Shown here piece after piece: positions 10,435 to 21,030 of a stretch of 64,000 bases of DNA; positions within the stretch are counted from its first letter, which is position 1; each line of letters opens with the position of its first letter. Origin of the DNA: Trichomonas vaginalis G3 (taxonomy: Eukaryota > Parabasalia > Trichomonadida > Trichomonadidae); the NCBI RefSeq assembly GCF_026262505.1, contig NC_067207.1, positions 4,534,252 through 4,598,251 on the forward strand. Reading direction: 5' to 3'. Below the pieces are notes generated by a model that saw only the letters and a program-made list of their open reading frames with translations, did no database searches and had not been told where the DNA came from. The translations under genes and the position numbers were made by a program.

Positions 10435-11331
10435 ATGGACGATCCATTAACAAGAATACTTGATATGGCCGGAGCATCAACAACAGACAAAGATGAGTGC
10501 TATCTTTTTGTTCTTGGTGAAAGAGGAACAGGAAAATCCACTTTTATTCGGTCACTTTCAAAAGAGAATGATATTAAAGTTTCACCTCCAACATATGGTT
10601 ATTCATATACAGTTATGACATTCCAAAGTGTAGTATCGGTTCATATTTTCGAGTTTAATAATGTTATTTCAAATTTATCTTTATTGAAATCGCTATTAAA
10701 GAAAACCCCAGAAAAATCTTGCATAATTTTTGTATGCAGACCTAATAGTCCATCATCAATTAATAAAATGAAACAAGAATTCATCAATCCTGTACTAAAC
10801 GAATGCTTATCAGAATATAATAACTCAGATATGCAAAAGAAACTCGAACAGTACTATTCTACTATAATTGCGACCGAAAATTCTCAACAGAAAAATATCA
10901 ATATCAGTACATCAACTTTTTTACCATTTATTATTGCAGCAATAGCAGATCCATCATCAACAGACAAGCAATTTAATAGTTATTCATATATCATCAGAAA
11001 AGCCGCTCTAAATTTCGGTTCAGGGGTTATTTTATCGACAGAGCCAGATATTTTTACAATAATATCTTCTATTGCTTTGAGAAGACAACTTCCTATTGAT
11101 TTAATTCAGAATCAAAAAGGAATAATTTTACCAGGTTCTGATTCAAACGAAGAAATAGAGAAAATAGAACACGAAGACATAATTGAGAAAGTAAATTCTC
11201 CAAAGAAGGTGGAAGAAAAAGTTGTTCCAAATTGGCAAACTTTTCTTCAAAATCTCTCTGATGTCAAAGTGCAAACACCTCAAAAACAGGCAGAAGAACC
11301 AGATTTCCTTGCACAATTCGAAGATTCTTAA
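10435..11331 (+). CDS. Dynein light intermediate chain-like P-loop protein
   Basis: 298 residues. A Walker A motif GERGTGKST sits at about residues 28-36, as in the Ras-like domain of dynein light intermediate chains (DLIC), which link the dynein heavy chain to cargo adaptors. The later block SYIIRKAALNFGSGVILSTEP near 182-202 resembles the DLIC segment around the final strand of the G-like domain. The C-terminal 65 residues are charged and end DFLAQFEDS, consistent with a flexible effector-binding tail. There is no canonical N/TKxD motif, which is also weak in DLICs. It is shorter than animal LIC1 (about 500) and nearer to LIC2/D2LIC size. An alternative is a divergent small GTPase-like protein. 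Divergent from the VPS45-like gene. Confidence 0.6.
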   Translation: MDDPLTRILDMAGASTTDKDECYLFVLGERGTGKSTFIRSLSKENDIKVSPPTYGYSYTVMTFQSVVSVHIFEFNNVISNLSLLKSLLKKTPEKSCIIFVCRPNSPSSINKMKQEFINPVLNECLSEYNNSDMQKKLEQYYSTIIATENSQQKNINISTSTFLPFIIAAIADPSSTDKQFNSYSYIIRKAALNFGSGVILSTEPDIFTIISSIALRRQLPIDLIQNQKGIILPGSDSNEEIEKIEHEDIIEKVNSPKKVEEKVVPNWQTFLQNLSDVKVQTPQKQAEEPDFLAQFEDS

Positions 11332-11652
11332 TTTTTTTAATATTATATTCATCAAAATCGAAAATGGATAATGTCCCAATGATAAAACACATTTTCAGAT
11401 TAGACTCAAGTTCTGATTTTATCCAGAAATGATATATTTTGATGAATCCAAAAAATATAGATTTTTTAGTTTAGAACTTCAAAAATAGAATCACAAGGCA
11501 AGTGCCAGACACGAGTACCAATGAAATTATATGATTTTGTAAAATATTTCTTTCTTATCTTAAAAATAAAAATTATTTGAACTTTTTTAAAAGAAAATCT
11601 ATAATACAAACAATTTATTATATAGAAATAAGCAAGCTGATAATAATGATTT

Positions 11653-12381
11653 CTATTCCTTTTGATTATTTGCAAGGAATTGAGCTCGAAGTTCAAAAAC
11701 AGTTAAACCGTCACTTGGAGGTTGGAAATATAATTCTTCTTTGGCTCTTCTTTCTTTTGTAAGCTTTTTTCTTGATTTCTCTGCTGCTCTTTCTGCATCC
11801 CACAAAATTTGAGCTGCTCGCCTTTTTGATGTTTCAAATCTCTTCTGAGCATTTTCTAAAGAAGCTTTGAAGCTGGTATTCTTTGATTGCGAATGTAATT
11901 GTTCTGACGAAATTACACCTTTAGCTGTAAGAACGTGTTCAACGACTGGAGCCGTCTGAAGACGTGCATTAGTAAATTGAAGTAGTTGATTCCTGAATAT
12001 GCTCTTTGAGGTCTCTGCAGTATTTAATGCAGCTAATTTAACCGCTTGATTAGCAATATAAGCACCATCTACATTCATATCCTTAATATTGGCTTTGAAT
12101 GTGGGATCTATTGATGCTAACCATGTAACATAAACATCTTCTGGAATTCCACTCAATCCAAAAATATTAACATTGGGATCTTTTCTTCCTTCTATTGCTC
12201 CTGGAACTGCTTCTAAATATGTTCGGTGAAGCGTAAGCATATGGTTATTTAATGATTTTAAATTTTGCTTAACTTGAGAACAGATGGGACACCGAAAATG
12301 CTTAGACTTTTGATGAGAAATTAACTGGTTCTCGTCATCAAATGATGAATTACAAAAGTAACAATAGACTTTTTTTGACAT
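11653..12381 (-). CDS. BuGZ/ZNF207-like zinc finger protein
   Basis: 242 residues from the ATG at 12379-12381 (MSKKVYCYFC); an upstream in-frame ATG at 12408 would add nine residues. Two tandem C2H2 fingers at about residues 7-55 (CYFCNSSFDDENQLISHQ...H, then CPICSQVK...H...H) are followed by YLEAVPGAIEGRKDPNVNI and GLSGIPEDV, the sequence following the fingers in ZNF207/BuGZ proteins. BuGZ binds microtubules and BUB3 and supports spindle assembly and kinetochore loading. The rest is Ala- and Lys-rich and helical (about 150-225). I see no clear GLEBS motif for BUB3 binding, so the kinetochore role is not supported by the sequence itself. Confidence 0.75.
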   Translation of the reverse strand: MSKKVYCYFCNSSFDDENQLISHQKSKHFRCPICSQVKQNLKSLNNHMLTLHRTYLEAVPGAIEGRKDPNVNIFGLSGIPEDVYVTWLASIDPTFKANIKDMNVDGAYIANQAVKLAALNTAETSKSIFRNQLLQFTNARLQTAPVVEHVLTAKGVISSEQLHSQSKNTSFKASLENAQKRFETSKRRAAQILWDAERAAEKSRKKLTKERRAKEELYFQPPSDGLTVFELRAQFLANNQKE

Positions 12382-13615
12382 TAAAAAATATATTTGGGTG
12401 TCTATCATTTTTATTCTGGTTCCTATTTACAAATGATACCACATTGGAATGATAATGCGCTAGCAATAGGAGATCAATGTGCTCTCTTGCAGCTCAATTC
12501 TCCTCAATAAACTTTATGAAATAGTATCTTACAGAACCATTAATAACATATAAATCAACTATCATGTATGAGGGAAAATTTACTATGCGCATACATTTTA
12601 AATGTTATATACGATTGTTTATATAAAATGTTGGTGAAGCTATTCAAAATGCAAGGATTATCTGGATTTTATCTAATATTTGGCACGCATATAACATAGT
12701 GTAAGTTTTTTAATGCTTGCATTACAGGCGATTAAAGAGTATTAAAGAGAATCAAAGACAAAATTAACAATCAATAGTGAAAATAGCCAATGTGGGAAAT
12801 ATTTTAAATATATACTATATAAGAAGTAACATAATGGAATTTAGCCAATATATCTTAATTCAGTTAAAATTTGATTCAATCAAAACAGAAAAATCTTCGT
12901 TCTCATTGAAGGATCAGATCATATTGCATATTTTTAAGAATAGCAATATTAATTTTCTCAAAAATAAATTCAATTTTTTTGAAATAAATATCAAAGCTTT
13001 TTGTTGCCTAGAAATCGGGGTTAGTTTAACCTCAACATGTGATCTACAGGTATAAATCTGATTTCTCCAACTTAATGTGAAATTTATTATGATAGGGCAA
13101 AGCATAAACATCAATGAATTCAAAAACGGCTATTGGCCAGAATTTAAAAAAAATTAAATCGTTGAATGTAAGACGTATATAGACCAGCTCAAATGAGGAA
13201 TTTATGATAAATTATTTACAAAAAACATAAATGAATTGTAAGATGTTCTCAAAAATGTAATACATTGATTAATTCATCATGTTCATTTAATTTTCTAATA
13301 TCATGCAGCTAATGCTGTTTGAAAAACGGATAGTTATTTTTTGAAAACTCTTTTTTGCTCTCAAAATATTGACTTATATTCAATTTTGTTTAACATCTTT
13401 TATGCAATTGCCAAATGTTTAACGTAAATAGCAAAACAGTTAAAAATGTAGCAACAAATGGGTAAAATATATTGTAAGGATAATACAATATAACGATTTT
13501 CGGGAATTCAATTTTTGAAATTGTACCGGCTTCTTTGATGTGTGATAGAACCAATGAATGCATTTTTATCTAAATAATTTCCTTTATAGAGGCTTAATTT
13601 GAATAAACAAATTGA
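12382..13615. other. Gene-free AT-rich interval
   Basis: About 1.2 kb with no convincing coding sequence. Short AT-driven frames around 12777-13123 have low-complexity Asn/Ile/Phe-rich translations on both strands and are not supported. No RNA gene or repeat recognised. Confidence 0.5.
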
Positions 13616-13984
13616 ATGCATTCAAATTCCGAACATTTATCAAAGATGAAGGAAGAGCAACAGGTCAAAACATTCATTGGAACATTCGATGAATTAAAAG
13701 AACTTATTCAGGAATCCCGTAAATTATTTGTAGTTGACTTCTTTGCTACTTGGGTGTTGCCTTCTAAAAAATTACTCCCACATCTATCCGAAATTGCAAA
13801 AGAACATCCTGATGTCGAGGTAATTAGAATAGATATTGATAAAAATTTGGAAATTTCAGATCATTACCAAATAGTGTCTGTTCCTCATGTTAAATTCTTT
13901 AAATCAGTTTCTAATAACGATTTCATAGAATATGGCTTCGATAATGGATGCAAACCAGAGATTATACGCTCAAAAATCGATTAA
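13616..13984 (+). CDS. Thioredoxin-fold protein lacking the CxxC active site
   Basis: 122 residues. The sequence follows thioredoxin throughout: FDELKELIQ, VVDFFATW, LLPHLSEIAKEHPDVEVIRIDIDKN, then the cis-proline loop VSVPHVKFFK. At the active site, where thioredoxins have W-C-G-P-C-K, this protein reads WVLPSK, so both cysteines are replaced while the proline and lysine remain. It therefore cannot do dithiol exchange and is more likely a binding or chaperone-type domain. The ATG at 13616 is used here; a second ATG 11 codons later (MKEEQQ) would give a more typical thioredoxin length of 111 residues. The frame is intact. Confidence 0.75.
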   Translation: MHSNSEHLSKMKEEQQVKTFIGTFDELKELIQESRKLFVVDFFATWVLPSKKLLPHLSEIAKEHPDVEVIRIDIDKNLEISDHYQIVSVPHVKFFKSVSNNDFIEYGFDNGCKPEIIRSKID

Positions 13985-14393
13985 TTTAATTAGAAAATGT
14001 ACTTTTGAAAAATTATTTGAATAAATGTTTGTTTAATGGTTTAAATTAGAATTTTTATATTCTACAATACTATATAAATTAGAAACTTTTAGTCTGCAAT
14101 CATAAAAACATCATTTTCATCCAGAATTCAACAATTTTAGTCGAAAATGATTCGAATTGATCATTATATCTTTTTCAATTAGCATACATTTGTTCAAATA
14201 TCTATGATTTCATAAAATTAAGTAGTTGTTATTATAACTATTTTAGTGAAATATGCGAATACAAAATCCATCAAAAATAATCTTGGTTCAAGCATCTTCA
14301 TACTCATGCATATGCTCTTTGTATGTTCTAACCTTAAGAAATACTAACTTTTATTTCATATCTATAATGTTAGTCGCAAACATTGCTATAATT
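13985..14393. other. Spacer between convergent genes
   Basis: About 400 bp of AT-rich DNA between the stop of the thioredoxin-like gene and the stop of the MFS transporter. Nothing else recognised. Confidence 0.5.
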
Positions 14394-15656
14394 TTAGATA
14401 TTGGTGTTACTATTGATATAATCATCTTCACTATCACTAAACCAGACGATTTTTCCGGTTTTAATGACAAAAATATCGTCATCCAAAGATTTCATTCCAT
14501 AGAGTGCTGTTACTATGCATAGTGTTCCAAACATTATGCATCCTGTTCTTAATCCAACTAGTTCTTTTGTCTTTGGGAATATATAACCGACAATTAAAGA
14601 ACCAATTTGATTAGATGATGTTACACAGGCTGCAGCTGATATTGACCATTTATTTTGGAACATTTCTGGTGCAATGAACCATGGTAATGGTCCTAGTGCA
14701 AGTCCGAAAAAGAATAAATAAGTGGCAACAAAAAAGAATGGTAACCATCCAACGTTCGAATATTGTAAAATTGTTGAGTAAACAATTAAGATGACACCAC
14801 ATCCTATTGATGAACCACAGAAAAGTACCCTTCTCCCTAATCTATCTATGAAAAATCCACAAAGAATAACTCCAACGAGCTGTAAACCCATTGTAACAAC
14901 ACTTGCAATTTCGGGACGAAAAGAAACACCTGCAGATCTTAAATCTTCATCTAAGTTGTTGAGAATGCATCCAATGCCTGAAAATTGTTGTAGTATCATG
15001 ATTCCAACACTGACAACTATTTTGTGGACGTTCCTTTCTATTAAAAGCTTCTCAGCTCCATCTTTGCTGTAATGATTTGTCTCAGGAACAAAAAATATGA
15101 TGATGCAACCAATTAACGAAACTCCAAGGGAAACATAGCATAAAACTTTCCAATCGAACAGCATGCATAGTAAGTACATTAACGCTATACCAACAACAAT
15201 ACCTATTTGATGTAAATTACCAAAAAATCCGGTAGATTTTGGAGAGGCAAATTCAATTAGTAGTACCGGACATAGTGTACTGTATCCACCAAGCTGGATG
15301 CCAACACAAGCACGTAGTAATATCGCTAACCAAAATCGTTTTTCTGTAACTGCTAAGAAACATGAATATGTTAAAAATGAGAAGAAGCAAATCGAGAAAT
15401 AAACAATTTTCCTACCAACCTTTGATAATATGAATGAATATAGAAATGGCACAAATATGCCGATTAGTGTTGTGATGGAATTAAACCAATATTTTTCTGA
15501 ATCTGAGATTTCCCACTTTTTTTCGAGTTCCCTTAGTACAGGAGATGAAAACCCCATTGATACACCTGAGAGTAATGACCCAAACATTGCCACAAATCCA
15601 TACAGCAAGTCTTTAACTAAGATCATCACAAAAATTGAAATATTTTGAACAATCAT
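14394..15656 (-). CDS. MFS transporter of the sugar porter type
   Basis: 420 residues with about 12 hydrophobic segments, the usual major facilitator layout. Sugar-porter hallmarks are present: SKVGRKI after TM2 (the G-R-K/R loop), VPETN between the halves, QQFSGIGCILNN in TM7 (compare QQxSGxN in glucose transporters), and FIDRLGRRVL between TM8 and TM9. FFGLALGPLPWFIAPEMF matches the G-P-x-P-W-x-x-x-x-E-x-F segment of TM10. It likely moves hexoses or related solutes across the plasma membrane; the substrate cannot be read from sequence. The ATG at 15654-15656 is the first in frame. The short C-terminal tail is acidic (DSEDDYINSNTNI). Confidence 0.85.
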   Translation of the reverse strand: MIVQNISIFVMILVKDLLYGFVAMFGSLLSGVSMGFSSPVLRELEKKWEISDSEKYWFNSITTLIGIFVPFLYSFILSKVGRKIVYFSICFFSFLTYSCFLAVTEKRFWLAILLRACVGIQLGGYSTLCPVLLIEFASPKSTGFFGNLHQIGIVVGIALMYLLCMLFDWKVLCYVSLGVSLIGCIIIFFVPETNHYSKDGAEKLLIERNVHKIVVSVGIMILQQFSGIGCILNNLDEDLRSAGVSFRPEIASVVTMGLQLVGVILCGFFIDRLGRRVLFCGSSIGCGVILIVYSTILQYSNVGWLPFFFVATYLFFFGLALGPLPWFIAPEMFQNKWSISAAACVTSSNQIGSLIVGYIFPKTKELVGLRTGCIMFGTLCIVTALYGMKSLDDDIFVIKTGKIVWFSDSEDDYINSNTNI

Positions 15657-17623
15657 TCTAAAACGTTTAAAATATAGCTTCCTTATATATTGGTTAATCT
15701 AATTCATTAAAACTTCTTCCTACCGGCATATTTCAGAGTCCTTTGAAATTATTTTAGAAATTTGAATTGGTGATACTGGCAAAAGGTACATTCACTAGGC
15801 GATAACAGTAAAATGGGATGAAAATAGGATAAATAGCATCCCTATATAGTGCCTAACAATATTTATACGGGCCAAAAAAAATTGGCTAGAGATTTGGCTA
15901 GTTAGAAAATTTAGAAAATTGAGAGGAATTTTTATTTTCGAATTTTTTTTGGAAAGTTAAAATTGTGATTAAAAATCGTTTTCCGGGAGAACTAAGCATC
16001 TCATCATATATTTAAATCGATAAAAATATTAAATAATAGTTGAATAGTATAAATACATGAAATTATGGCTGAATATACAGAAAAAATGAACATATTTGAC
16101 ATTTTTGAAAATTCATACATTAGTTGGTGACAGACTCATAAACTATACTTTAGCTAAGATTGATATATGATTTCAACAACACATGGTTAAAATCGTAAAA
16201 TTTTTTTAGATTTCAAAAAGATATATATGGTAATATAATGGAACAGAGTCAGCAAATAGCATGTAAAATATGTTACAATTAACTTTTTATTATATCCAAT
16301 AGTAGATATCGAATAGTTTCCAGCTTTATGGTTAAATATTTTCTTATCGAGCTTCTCTTTAACTGTTGTATTAAGGTTGTAAATTTTTGATGCTAGAAAC
16401 TATGGAATCTTCTTTGCTGCTGCATTTTTCTTGAGAGTTCTTGCAATTTCGAATAGATCTGCACATTGTATGAAATAGGGGCTTTAAAATATCTTGAAAA
16501 CAGAATAGGACTGCTTTTCCAAAGGAATGCTTACTTGTAAATCAGAGAGTTTCAAAATTGAGTACAAGATTATCATCATAACTTTTGATTTTGCTGCGAA
16601 AAAGGAAGACAATGTATTAACAAATCATTTACTGTTGTTCATCAAAAGAAGAAAACTTTGATAACAACTAATGATGATAAAATCAAGCTATCTTTTACTA
16701 TTTTAAATTGATAAGACATTCAAAATATTTGAATGGTTTAAAATATTTTCTTTTAATTTCAATAATATATTATCATGATTATATAATCAAATTTAAATTT
16801 TTATTCAAAAAGGCAATATTTCAAACTTTTAATTTCAATAATCTTAATTCGGCAATAAATGTATTTAATTGTAGCAAATTTAATGATTCTTCATCATGGT
16901 TAGCAATTTGGAGCTCATAAATTAATGATTTCTTCAAGTAAAATTCTGCATTATTTCAAAAATCAATAATTCTCTAGTAACTTTTCTTCAAACCCTAACC
17001 ATTATAATATATGTAAAATAGAAAATAATTGCAAAGAAAGATAGCCGAATTTACTGGGTAGTTCTTGTGATGCGAAATAATTGCAAATTAACACCTAGTT
17101 TTAGCAGCATCAATCTCTTTTTGCTCTCATTTAAATGCATTCGCACACTTTAATTTTGAAATATAAGAGTTTTGGAAATTATCAAATTTATCTGCTCAAA
17201 TACTATAGATCTTCATAAGTGTTAATAGAATTACAAGGCTTACATATAGTGTTTAATATAATGATGCACATCATACTGGGATTTATTCCTTATTCATCTA
17301 GTTATTATAAGATTTACAACCCCATGAAAATTTAAAATTTTGTCAAAAATAGTGAATGTACCTTTTACTGGCATCAGATCAAAAATCTCTCAATTTTAAT
17401 TATTAAGTGTCATATATAACTACTCTTTATTTCGGACTTAGCCAAAATTGAATAGCATTCAATTTTGTGAAAATTTACCGACCGGGATTAAAAAAACATG
17501 CAGAGCTTAGATCTTTACATGCGTAGATATCCATGAGGTTACTTGCCTTACAATAAAGTTAAAATTATGTAATTTTGCACATGAAATCTGAAAAAAATAA
17601 AATGAGTTTTAGTCTTTGTCAAA
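15657..17623. other. Gene-free interval containing a distant 17-bp inverted repeat
   Basis: Nearly 2 kb without a credible gene. AAAAGGTACATTCACTA at 15781-15797 is perfectly complemented at 17350-17366, 1.55 kb away, suggesting the ends of a decayed non-autonomous element, although no clear target duplication was found. Other short AT-rich frames are dismissed. Confidence 0.55.
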
Positions 17624-19174
17624 ATGTCAATAAAAGTGACAATGTTTGAGCGAGAATTTCCTGATATCCAGGGCTATATGCCTGAGAAATTTAGCGAAGA
17701 TGGCACTGTAAAATTGCTAAGATATGACCTTAGCGTCGGTTTGTATTTCAAATCTAAAAAAGCTACCACTCCAAATCCATTTTTGGGCGATAACAATTTA
17801 CTTCATCCTTGCAGGTCTCCATTTTTAGAAAATAATGGTCATTACTTATTTGACCTTAATTATTACAGTGAAGTAACTCTTATTGACAATCCTCCAAGAG
17901 TTTGCTTCCATGATCCATCCCAAAATCCAGGTTTATCCTTGAATTTCACTGATACAGATAAATACAAAGAGTTCTTTACCTACATTTCCTCAGCAATTAC
18001 TATTACTTCCCCAGGATTACCAGGATTTTATTCTGTAATTCGTTTCGTGCCACCTTTATCCAGCAACCCAAAGTTCTTTACTCAAATGGCTTCAATGAAA
18101 AAGCGATTTTTGCAAGAAGAAGATATTTTAGACATATGTGGAATACAAAACGTTATTATCCCAATGATTACCCAATTTCAGAAGCCAACGATCCTTAAAA
18201 AGGAAGAATTCGACGAATGCATGAAAAGCAGAGATCTTTTAGTCGAAACTTTACAACATCAACTTCTTCCAATGGAATTCAAAGCAGATGCATGGTGCTT
18301 GCTATCAGGAATGGGACCAATCGAATCTCCAATACCTTTAGTCCTCGAATCCTACAGAACTTGCAGAAATATTTGGCAAACAATGACAGAATCGCAATTG
18401 AGACGTTCTTCGAAGCGCCAAAACGATATCGCAAAGATTACGAACATTGTACATGTCAACAGAAAGAATCTTCTTACTGTTGTTGCTGATGAAAGTATTT
18501 TGACGATTACTTTCAACACATTGATGTCTCTTTTGATCCTTTACGATTTCCTTGGCAACCACATCGAACAGGTCATCACATTAGTCAGAATTGTTTATTA
18601 TATTTTTATTAAGTCCGTAAAAGACGGAAAACTGTACGAAGTGAAGGAAAATGTCGAATACGACTCCGAAACAATGGAAGCAGTTACTTTCTGGTCGCTT
18701 ATTTATCTTTTAGAAAAATGTGATATTAAAAACGTTTTACTTGACTCGGACAACAAGAAAACACGAGATCTTGATTACATTGGTGACCTCTGCTTCCTTA
18801 TCCACCCTCATTTGTTCAAAATGCTCCAATCAAAAGGAATATCTTCTTTTGCATCAGTAAAACTCATCGCTGGACAACTTTATTCATCATTCCTGCCATT
18901 GAACAGCCTCACAGACCTCATATTCCACGCAATTGTCTCTGGAAATGTTTACATTTACTCACAAACTCTGTTATTAGCCGGAGTTTTCTTCAATTTTCCA
19001 AACATTGACCAGGAAAACCTCTCAATGAGTCAGCTCTTGGACCAGATCTTCAAAGTTCTCAATCCTTCCTTCCTTATGAACTCTGGCTACCTTTTGATGC
19101 AGAACGTGGCCAATCTGATTGTCAAGTACTTCCCTCAACTGGGTTTCATGCTTACTTGCGAAGAAAAGTTTTGA
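17624..19174 (+). CDS. Divergent TBC-domain (Rab-GAP-like) protein
   Basis: 516 residues. The second half resembles a TBC domain by order of blocks rather than close identity: LPMEFKADAWCLLSG near 210-225 recalls the opening R-x-x-x-W-x-x-L-L-G, followed by LRRSSKRQNDIAKITNIVHVNRKNLL, then TLMSLLILYDFLG, EAVTFWSLIYLLEK and LIHPHLFKMLQSKGISSF, the last two matching the later TBC helices. TBC proteins accelerate GTP hydrolysis by Rabs. The usual IxxDxxR arginine finger and YxQ glutamine finger are not evident, so it may be a non-catalytic member. The N-terminal 200 residues (DIQGYMPEKFSEDG...) are a separate region that I do not recognise. Codon use is coding-like throughout and richer in GC than the flanks. 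Confidence 0.5.
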   Translation: MSIKVTMFEREFPDIQGYMPEKFSEDGTVKLLRYDLSVGLYFKSKKATTPNPFLGDNNLLHPCRSPFLENNGHYLFDLNYYSEVTLIDNPPRVCFHDPSQNPGLSLNFTDTDKYKEFFTYISSAITITSPGLPGFYSVIRFVPPLSSNPKFFTQMASMKKRFLQEEDILDICGIQNVIIPMITQFQKPTILKKEEFDECMKSRDLLVETLQHQLLPMEFKADAWCLLSGMGPIESPIPLVLESYRTCRNIWQTMTESQLRRSSKRQNDIAKITNIVHVNRKNLLTVVADESILTITFNTLMSLLILYDFLGNHIEQVITLVRIVYYIFIKSVKDGKLYEVKENVEYDSETMEAVTFWSLIYLLEKCDIKNVLLDSDNKKTRDLDYIGDLCFLIHPHLFKMLQSKGISSFASVKLIAGQLYSSFLPLNSLTDLIFHAIVSGNVYIYSQTLLLAGVFFNFPNIDQENLSMSQLLDQIFKVLNPSFLMNSGYLLMQNVANLIVKYFPQLGFMLTCEEKF

Positions 19175-19609
19175 TTTCAGACACATTATATTATATATTA
19201 GATATGTTTGTGTATTTTCTTTGATAAAATTGTATTTTCTTGATTTTTATAGTAATAGAATAGCTTTTGAAGATTCTTAATACTACTGTGAATGAAATAG
19301 TTTCATATGCTCTATTTTAAGTTCCTTTAATTTCACTTTTACTTTGATAAAGATTCATTCAGAAATTCTATTCATCATTGCCCATTCGCTTATGATGCAC
19401 ATGTTCTAATCACCCATCTTTTAAATATGCTTTACTTTACATGAGATTATTTCGATTCTTTGGTCAGTAATTAATATGGCTAGAATCAATTTAAATTAAA
19501 AATCTCTTACAAACGAAAACGTTTTTCAGAAGTAAGGAAGAACACGGGATATAAGTTGTATATTCAAAGATTTCGTACAAAAAAAAAAAATCCAGCTTTT
19601 TTTTTCAAA
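19175..19609. other. Spacer with a 33-bp copy of the downstream BTB coding sequence
   Basis: The segment 19502-19534 (beginning ATCTCTTACAAACGAAAACG) is identical to 19966-19998 inside the BTB gene. The upstream copy is in the same orientation and is not in an open frame. Otherwise AT-rich spacer. Confidence 0.75.
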
Positions 19610-20917
19610 ATGGTTCAAATATCAAAATTGTGTAATGAATTAAAGCGTGCACATGTTATTACTGAATGTGGTACACTTCGTATCAATATTAATGATCGAA
19701 TCATCCAAACGAAGAAGTCTTCAGCGATTTGTTTTTCAGATTTAATCAAAGAAAAGTATTTTATTGATAAATCAATCACATCATTGAATACACATTTAGA
19801 TATTATATGTAAAGATTCAATCGATATCGTTTTAAACTTCATAGAAACAGGCAAACTCGAGTTTGAAGCAGACGAACCACATTATCATGACATATTCGAA
19901 ATTGGCAAATATTTTGGAAATCAAATACTCATACAGATATATTCAGATCATGTTAAATCAGATAGATCTCTTACAAACGAAAACGTTTTTCAGAAGTACG
20001 AAATCTCTGCATTAGAAAATGATTTTTCTATGATGAATGAATGCATCGAGTACATTTCTTCACATTTGTACAGTTTGAATGATGATTGTATCATTTCTAA
20101 TTTTTGTAAAAATGGTTTTGAATTTTGTGAAAAAATTTTGATATCTAAAGAACTCAAAATCGAAAATGAAGACAAACTATGTTTGATACTTTTAGATACG
20201 TGCAGAAAGAACAATTCATTATTTGAATTATTTCGATATGTCAATTTACAATTTTGTTCATCAGAAGTTTATGACTCCCTTTATCATTTTTCAGTTGAAA
20301 ACTCATTTGAATCTAGTCTTTTAACTATTTATAATGAAACATTGAAGAATTATCATTCGAAAATAAGAAATCGCTTTGAAATCTCAAATCAAACTATTGC
20401 ATCTTTCGAAAAACAAAAAGCTCAAAATCAATTTAAAATATCAATTGAATCATTTAGCATTGGTGAATCTAAATTTGTAGAAAAAGTTTCTCAAGAAATT
20501 CACATGGAAATGACAGCTTCTTCTATTTGTGATGGAAATTTATCCTTAATAAATTCATATTCAGATATAACTACTTTCGCTACAAATAATGAACCTAATT
20601 CATGGGTGAAAGCCGATCTTAAAGGATATAAATTAAAACCAAAATCATATATTATACGATCGAGATGTGACAGTAGTCATAATTTATTAAGAAGTTGGAA
20701 TCTAGAAGGTATCAAAGAAGATGGAACATGTATTTTATTAGAAAATCAGTCATATGAATTTCAAATTCGCGAAATCAAAGAATTTCCACTTCAAACTAAA
20801 GATTATTTTGTTGCTTTCAAAATCACTCAAACAAAGAATTCTGTCAATGATCTGGATGATTGTTACTATTTCAATATTAATATTTTTGATTTCAAAGGAG
20901 AATTAATAAAAATCTAA
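19610..20917 (+). CDS. BTB protein with C-terminal galactose-binding-like domain
   Basis: 435 residues from the ATG at 19610 (MVQISKLCNEL). An apparent extension starting at 19556 uses a TTG and is dominated by poly-Lys/Phe, so it is not chosen. Residues about 20-125 have BTB/POZ-like strand and helix order (SSAICFSDLIKEKYFIDKS, IDIVLNFIETGKLEF). Residues about 130-265 are helical, BACK-like. The C-terminal 150 residues, from MTASSICDG, with NSWVKADLKGYKLKPKSYIIRSRC and SHNLLRSWNLEGIKEDG, resemble the discoidin/F5-8C-type beta-sandwich found after BTB in many trichomonad proteins. These are usually presumed cullin-3 adaptors, but the substrate is unknown. A second member, at 57700-58950, shares the plan. 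Confidence 0.65.
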   Translation: MVQISKLCNELKRAHVITECGTLRININDRIIQTKKSSAICFSDLIKEKYFIDKSITSLNTHLDIICKDSIDIVLNFIETGKLEFEADEPHYHDIFEIGKYFGNQILIQIYSDHVKSDRSLTNENVFQKYEISALENDFSMMNECIEYISSHLYSLNDDCIISNFCKNGFEFCEKILISKELKIENEDKLCLILLDTCRKNNSLFELFRYVNLQFCSSEVYDSLYHFSVENSFESSLLTIYNETLKNYHSKIRNRFEISNQTIASFEKQKAQNQFKISIESFSIGESKFVEKVSQEIHMEMTASSICDGNLSLINSYSDITTFATNNEPNSWVKADLKGYKLKPKSYIIRSRCDSSHNLLRSWNLEGIKEDGTCILLENQSYEFQIREIKEFPLQTKDYFVAFKITQTKNSVNDLDDCYYFNINIFDFKGELIKI

Positions 20918-21030
20918 CCATTTTCTTGTTTAGCATCAACACACTTATGTTATAATTACTTCATGAACAAACAATCTAAAAGCCTGAATGTTTTAATAGA
21001 AATCAAATAATTAAACATCATAATAATATA

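Noticed and set aside
12777-13123. Overlapping 92- and 69-residue frames
   Set aside because: AT-driven, rich in Asn/Ile/Phe/Lys on both strands, with no motif or conserved leader.
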